Origin: Edaphocola flava
GTDB taxonomy: Bacteria > Bacteroidota > Bacteroidia > Chitinophagales > Chitinophagaceae
Reading direction: 5' to 3'
Assembly: GCF_004118155.1 (NCBI RefSeq)
Contig: NZ_SAIQ01000001.1
Coordinates: forward strand, 124,001-188,000
DNA length: 64,000 nucleotides
Shown here: positions 61,603 through 64,000 of the stretch, one piece after another
Layout: each line of letters opens with the position of its first letter
Numbering within the stretch: position 1 is the stretch's first letter
Notes under the pieces: generated by a model
Database searches by the model: none
Seen by the model: the letters and a program-made list of their open reading frames with translations, nothing else
What the model was told of the DNA's origin: nothing
Position numbers and translations under genes: made by a program

Positions 61603-61683
61603 CGAAAATATATGTTGATGGCTATTGCAATAAACTATAGTGCTATCAAGAAGCTTTCATACAGGCCAAATGCACATAAGCAC

Positions 61684-61714
61684 TTGATGTGAAACACAAT
61701 AATCTTTACCTTTG
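61684..61714 (+). promoter_or_regulatory. Consensus promoter of the leucyl aminopeptidase-hydrolase unit
   Basis: TTG at 61684-61686, exactly 20 nt, then TACCTTTG at 61707-61714, with ATG 61732 following 17 nt later. Confidence 0.7.
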
Positions 61715-61731
61715 ACCAAATTTTCAAGAGT

Positions 61732-63159
61732 ATGTTTTTTAAAATTCAAAAAGCGCCGAAAGGCAATATTGTATATATCATTGATGCCAAAACCTCACTG
61801 ACAGACACAGGTTTGAGCAAAGAAGAACAGGCTTATGTAACACAGCAGTTCAAAAATGAAGCCAAAATTTGCTCGGTTAACCAATATACCCACCAGGTAT
61901 ACCTGGTTATGCTTACAGCCAAAACGGAAGAGTGGCAGACTGCCGAACTGATCCGCAAACAGGGTGCCAGCCTGTGTACACAGCTGAATCAGCAAAAACT
62001 GACCGATATCCATATCCATAACTTATCAGGAAACAAACGTGCTGCTTACTTACTGGCAGAGGGTTTATCCCTGGCCAACTACCAGTTTCTGAAATACAAA
62101 TCCACTGCTAAGAAGCTGACCAACAGCCTGCAGGACCTGTTTTTCTCTACCCAGAGCATTACTGTTAAGGAGTTGAACGAGCTGCAAACCATTGTAGATG
62201 CGGTATGCCGTGCCCGAGACCTGATCAATGAACCGCTGCAGTACCTGACTGCTGAACAATTAGGCAAAGAGCTGCAGCAGATGGGCAAAACCGGTGGTTT
62301 TAAAGTACAGGTACTGGGCAAAGCAAAGATCGAACAAATGAAGATGGGTGGTATACTGGCTGTGAATGCCGGTAGTGTACTGCCTCCGACCTTTACCATT
62401 ATGGAGCATCGTCCGCAGAAGTTCATCAACAAAGCGCCGATTGTACTGGTGGGTAAAGGTATCGTGTATGATACAGGCGGATTGAGCCTGAAACCGACGC
62501 CGAACTCTATGGACCGTATGAAAAGCGACATGAGCGGTGCGGCAGTTGTAGCAGGTATTATGTATGCTGTGGCTATGCTGGACCTGCCTTTGCATGTAAT
62601 CGGACTGGTGCCGGCTACAGAAAATCGTCCGGGCGAAAATGCTTATGTACCCGGCGATGTGATTACCATGTATGATGGTACTACCGTGGAAGTACTGAAT
62701 ACTGATGCTGAAGGCCGTCTGGTACTGGCTGATGCGCTGCATTATGCTAAAAAATTCAGACCGGAACTGGTAATGGACTTTGCAACCCTGACCGGTGCAG
62801 CGGCCAATGCCTTTGGCGATGTGGCCATCTGCGCTATGGGCACTGCAGGCCAGGCCACAAAAGATAAAATTCGCAACTGCGGACTGAACCAGTTTGAAAA
62901 AGTTGTCGAACTGCCTTTATGGGAGGAATATGGCAATATGATTAAATCAGATATCGCGGATCTGAAAAATATAGGCGGACCGGTTGGCGGTGCGATCACT
63001 GCGGGTAAATTCCTGGAGCATTTCACTGATTTCCCGTGGATGCACTTCGATATAGCGGGTGTATCGCATCATATCTCCGGCAAGGATTACCGCCCTACAG
63101 GCGGTGTGGCTATGGGTGTGCGCCTGATGGTCGATTTCCTCATGAATTTCGGCAAGTAA
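61732..63159 (+). CDS. Leucyl aminopeptidase, M17 family
   Basis: The 475-residue cytoplasmic enzyme removes N-terminal residues from peptides using two metal ions. An N-terminal regulatory domain (about 1-150) precedes the M17 core with IVLVGKGIVYDTGGLSLKP (metal-binding Lys and Asp), MKSDMSGAAVVAG, the signature NTDAEGRLVLADAL and a C-terminal PTGGVAMGVRL. A consensus promoter lies upstream. It is followed 1 nt later by the alpha/beta hydrolase gene. Confidence 0.95.
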   Translation: MFFKIQKAPKGNIVYIIDAKTSLTDTGLSKEEQAYVTQQFKNEAKICSVNQYTHQVYLVMLTAKTEEWQTAELIRKQGASLCTQLNQQKLTDIHIHNLSGNKRAAYLLAEGLSLANYQFLKYKSTAKKLTNSLQDLFFSTQSITVKELNELQTIVDAVCRARDLINEPLQYLTAEQLGKELQQMGKTGGFKVQVLGKAKIEQMKMGGILAVNAGSVLPPTFTIMEHRPQKFINKAPIVLVGKGIVYDTGGLSLKPTPNSMDRMKSDMSGAAVVAGIMYAVAMLDLPLHVIGLVPATENRPGENAYVPGDVITMYDGTTVEVLNTDAEGRLVLADALHYAKKFRPELVMDFATLTGAAANAFGDVAICAMGTAGQATKDKIRNCGLNQFEKVVELPLWEEYGNMIKSDIADLKNIGGPVGGAITAGKFLEHFTDFPWMHFDIAGVSHHISGKDYRPTGGVAMGVRLMVDFLMNFGK

Positions 63160-63160
63160 A

Positions 63161-63940
63161 ATGAATCATTTTTCTCCTTTACCGGAGCAGGATGTCCTGG
63201 TTAAGGGCATCCGTATACATATGGCTATGCAGGAAGGCAATGGTATGCCCATCATCTTCCTGCATGATTCGCTGGGCTGCATCCGCCTCTGGCGCGATTT
63301 TCCGCAGCAAGCGGCTGCACTGACCGGCCAAGCGGTATATCTCTACGACCGTCAGGGATACGGACAGTCGCAGGCATTCAGCACTCAGTACCGGGAGCTG
63401 GATTATATGCACCGGGAAGCTGATACTCTGATCGATTTTATGGATACCTGTGGCCTGGATAAGGCTGCATTATTTGGCCATAGCGATGGTGGCAGTATAG
63501 CCCTGCTGGCTGCAGCAAAGTATCCGCAGCGCATACAGGCCATTATTACCGAAGGGGCGCATATTTTTGTGGAAGACATTACCCTGAACGGTATACAGGA
63601 GGCGGTGGAACTATACAACACCACTGCATTGCCCCGGAAACTGGCCAAATACCATGGAGACAATACCGATCCGGTGTTCCATGCCTGGGCAGATACCTGG
63701 TTGCGACCGGATTTCAGGAACTGGAATATAGAAGATGCACTGCATCATATTTCCTGCCCCACCCTCGTCTTACAAGGCGAAGAGGACGAATACGGCAGTC
63801 CGATGCAGGTGCAGCGCATACAGGAGCAGGTATCCGGACCGGTGGAGACCTGGCTTATACCCGGGGCTAAGCATACACCACATAAGGAGCAACCCGAAGT
63901 TGTATTACAGCGTTGCGTCGCTTTCTTACAAGAACAATAA
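63161..63940 (+). CDS. Alpha/beta hydrolase
   Basis: The 259-residue protein has the alpha/beta-hydrolase pattern: an oxyanion-hole segment IIFLHDSLGCIRLWRDFP, YDRQGYGQS, the nucleophile elbow GHSDGG with catalytic Ser, a late Asp (LVLQGEEDEYG) and the catalytic His in PGAKHTPHKEQP. There is no signal peptide, so it acts in the cytoplasm on an unknown ester or amide. ATG 63161 is 1 nt after the M17 stop, so the two genes are coupled. Confidence 0.9.
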   Translation: MNHFSPLPEQDVLVKGIRIHMAMQEGNGMPIIFLHDSLGCIRLWRDFPQQAAALTGQAVYLYDRQGYGQSQAFSTQYRELDYMHREADTLIDFMDTCGLDKAALFGHSDGGSIALLAAAKYPQRIQAIITEGAHIFVEDITLNGIQEAVELYNTTALPRKLAKYHGDNTDPVFHAWADTWLRPDFRNWNIEDALHHISCPTLVLQGEEDEYGSPMQVQRIQEQVSGPVETWLIPGAKHTPHKEQPEVVLQRCVAFLQEQ

Positions 63941-64000
63941 TTTTCACGGACTATCCGCAAGTAGGCAACGATTTTATTCGTCCTTTTGTCCGGCAACAAA
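63941..64000. other. Window end, non-coding as far as visible
   Basis: Nothing beyond the last stop codon can be assigned. No terminator is seen in these 60 nt, so transcription may continue past the window edge. Confidence 0.4.

Noticed and set aside
63745-63999. 84-residue Cys-rich minus-strand frame at the window end
   Set aside because: It lies antisense to the alpha/beta hydrolase gene over most of its length and looks like a shadow frame.

Overview
The window looks like a chromosomal segment of a Bacteroidota bacterium, probably of the Chitinophagia/Chitinophagaceae type (the rank is an inference). Direct evidence is a set of type IX secretion system genes (a PorV2/PorU2-like pair, a PorP/SprF protein, and secreted proteins ending in the Por-type sorting domain), families largely confined to this phylum (DUF6452, DUF6048, DUF4294, DUF4295, long NusB, BshB1, WbqC), and Bacteroidota-type promoters (TTG or TTTG, about 20 nt, then TAnnTTTG). 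I found no rRNA, tRNA, CRISPR array, insertion sequence or prophage. Coding density is high, and many genes end in long perfect hairpin terminators.

Layout. 1-2.5 kb: the end of nrdA, a TetR regulator with a clear palindromic operator, and a three-gene membrane/rhodanese operon. 2.6-12.5 kb: tyrS, divergent porV2-porU2, and rnr. 12.5-15.7 kb: a secreted HExxHxxGxxH metalloprotease, preceded in its operon by a lipoprotein that resembles the protease's own N-terminal propeptide. 15.9-22.1 kb: pheT with a coiled-coil protein, DUF6452/DUF6048, and groES-groL. 22.1-30.4 kb: a MORN-like/cytochrome c fusion, a nucleoside permease, an HD hydrolase, pabB with a charge-block disordered protein, a secreted protein that is almost only a sorting domain, the Rel (p)ppGpp enzyme and WbqC. 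30.4-41.8 kb: a CorC-like protein, nusB, an M28 peptidase, rpmB-rpmG-DUF4295, bshB1, DUF4294, upp, a PorP/SprF protein and an M3 peptidase.

41.8-47.3 kb: a PadR/HAAS-like module with a promoter-embedded inverted repeat, a Cys-rich lipoprotein overlapping a CPBP membrane protease, an aldo/keto reductase and two outer-membrane barrels. 47.3-53.2 kb: an MBL hydrolase coupled to waaA, a protein with a long Glu/Pro-rich linker, secreted hypotheticals, and an NdpA-like nucleoid protein coupled to a Tet-type MFS exporter. 54.5-57.6 kb: a DODA-type dioxygenase, YceI, an AraC regulator and a DUF1569 protein. 57.8-59.6 kb: a small exported Cys protein followed, after a hairpin, by a CxxC/propeller-like exported protein, reminiscent of NVEALA/propeller loci. 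59.7-64 kb: a lipoprotein, mnmA, a leucyl aminopeptidase and an alpha/beta hydrolase.

Most of the window is core housekeeping. The best candidates for undescribed biology are the stand-alone propeptide-like lipoprotein beside the metalloprotease, the lone sorting-domain protein, the small exported Cys protein/propeller pair, the lipoprotein/CPBP pair and the MORN-cytochrome fusion. All functions come from reading motifs by eye; no database search was run.
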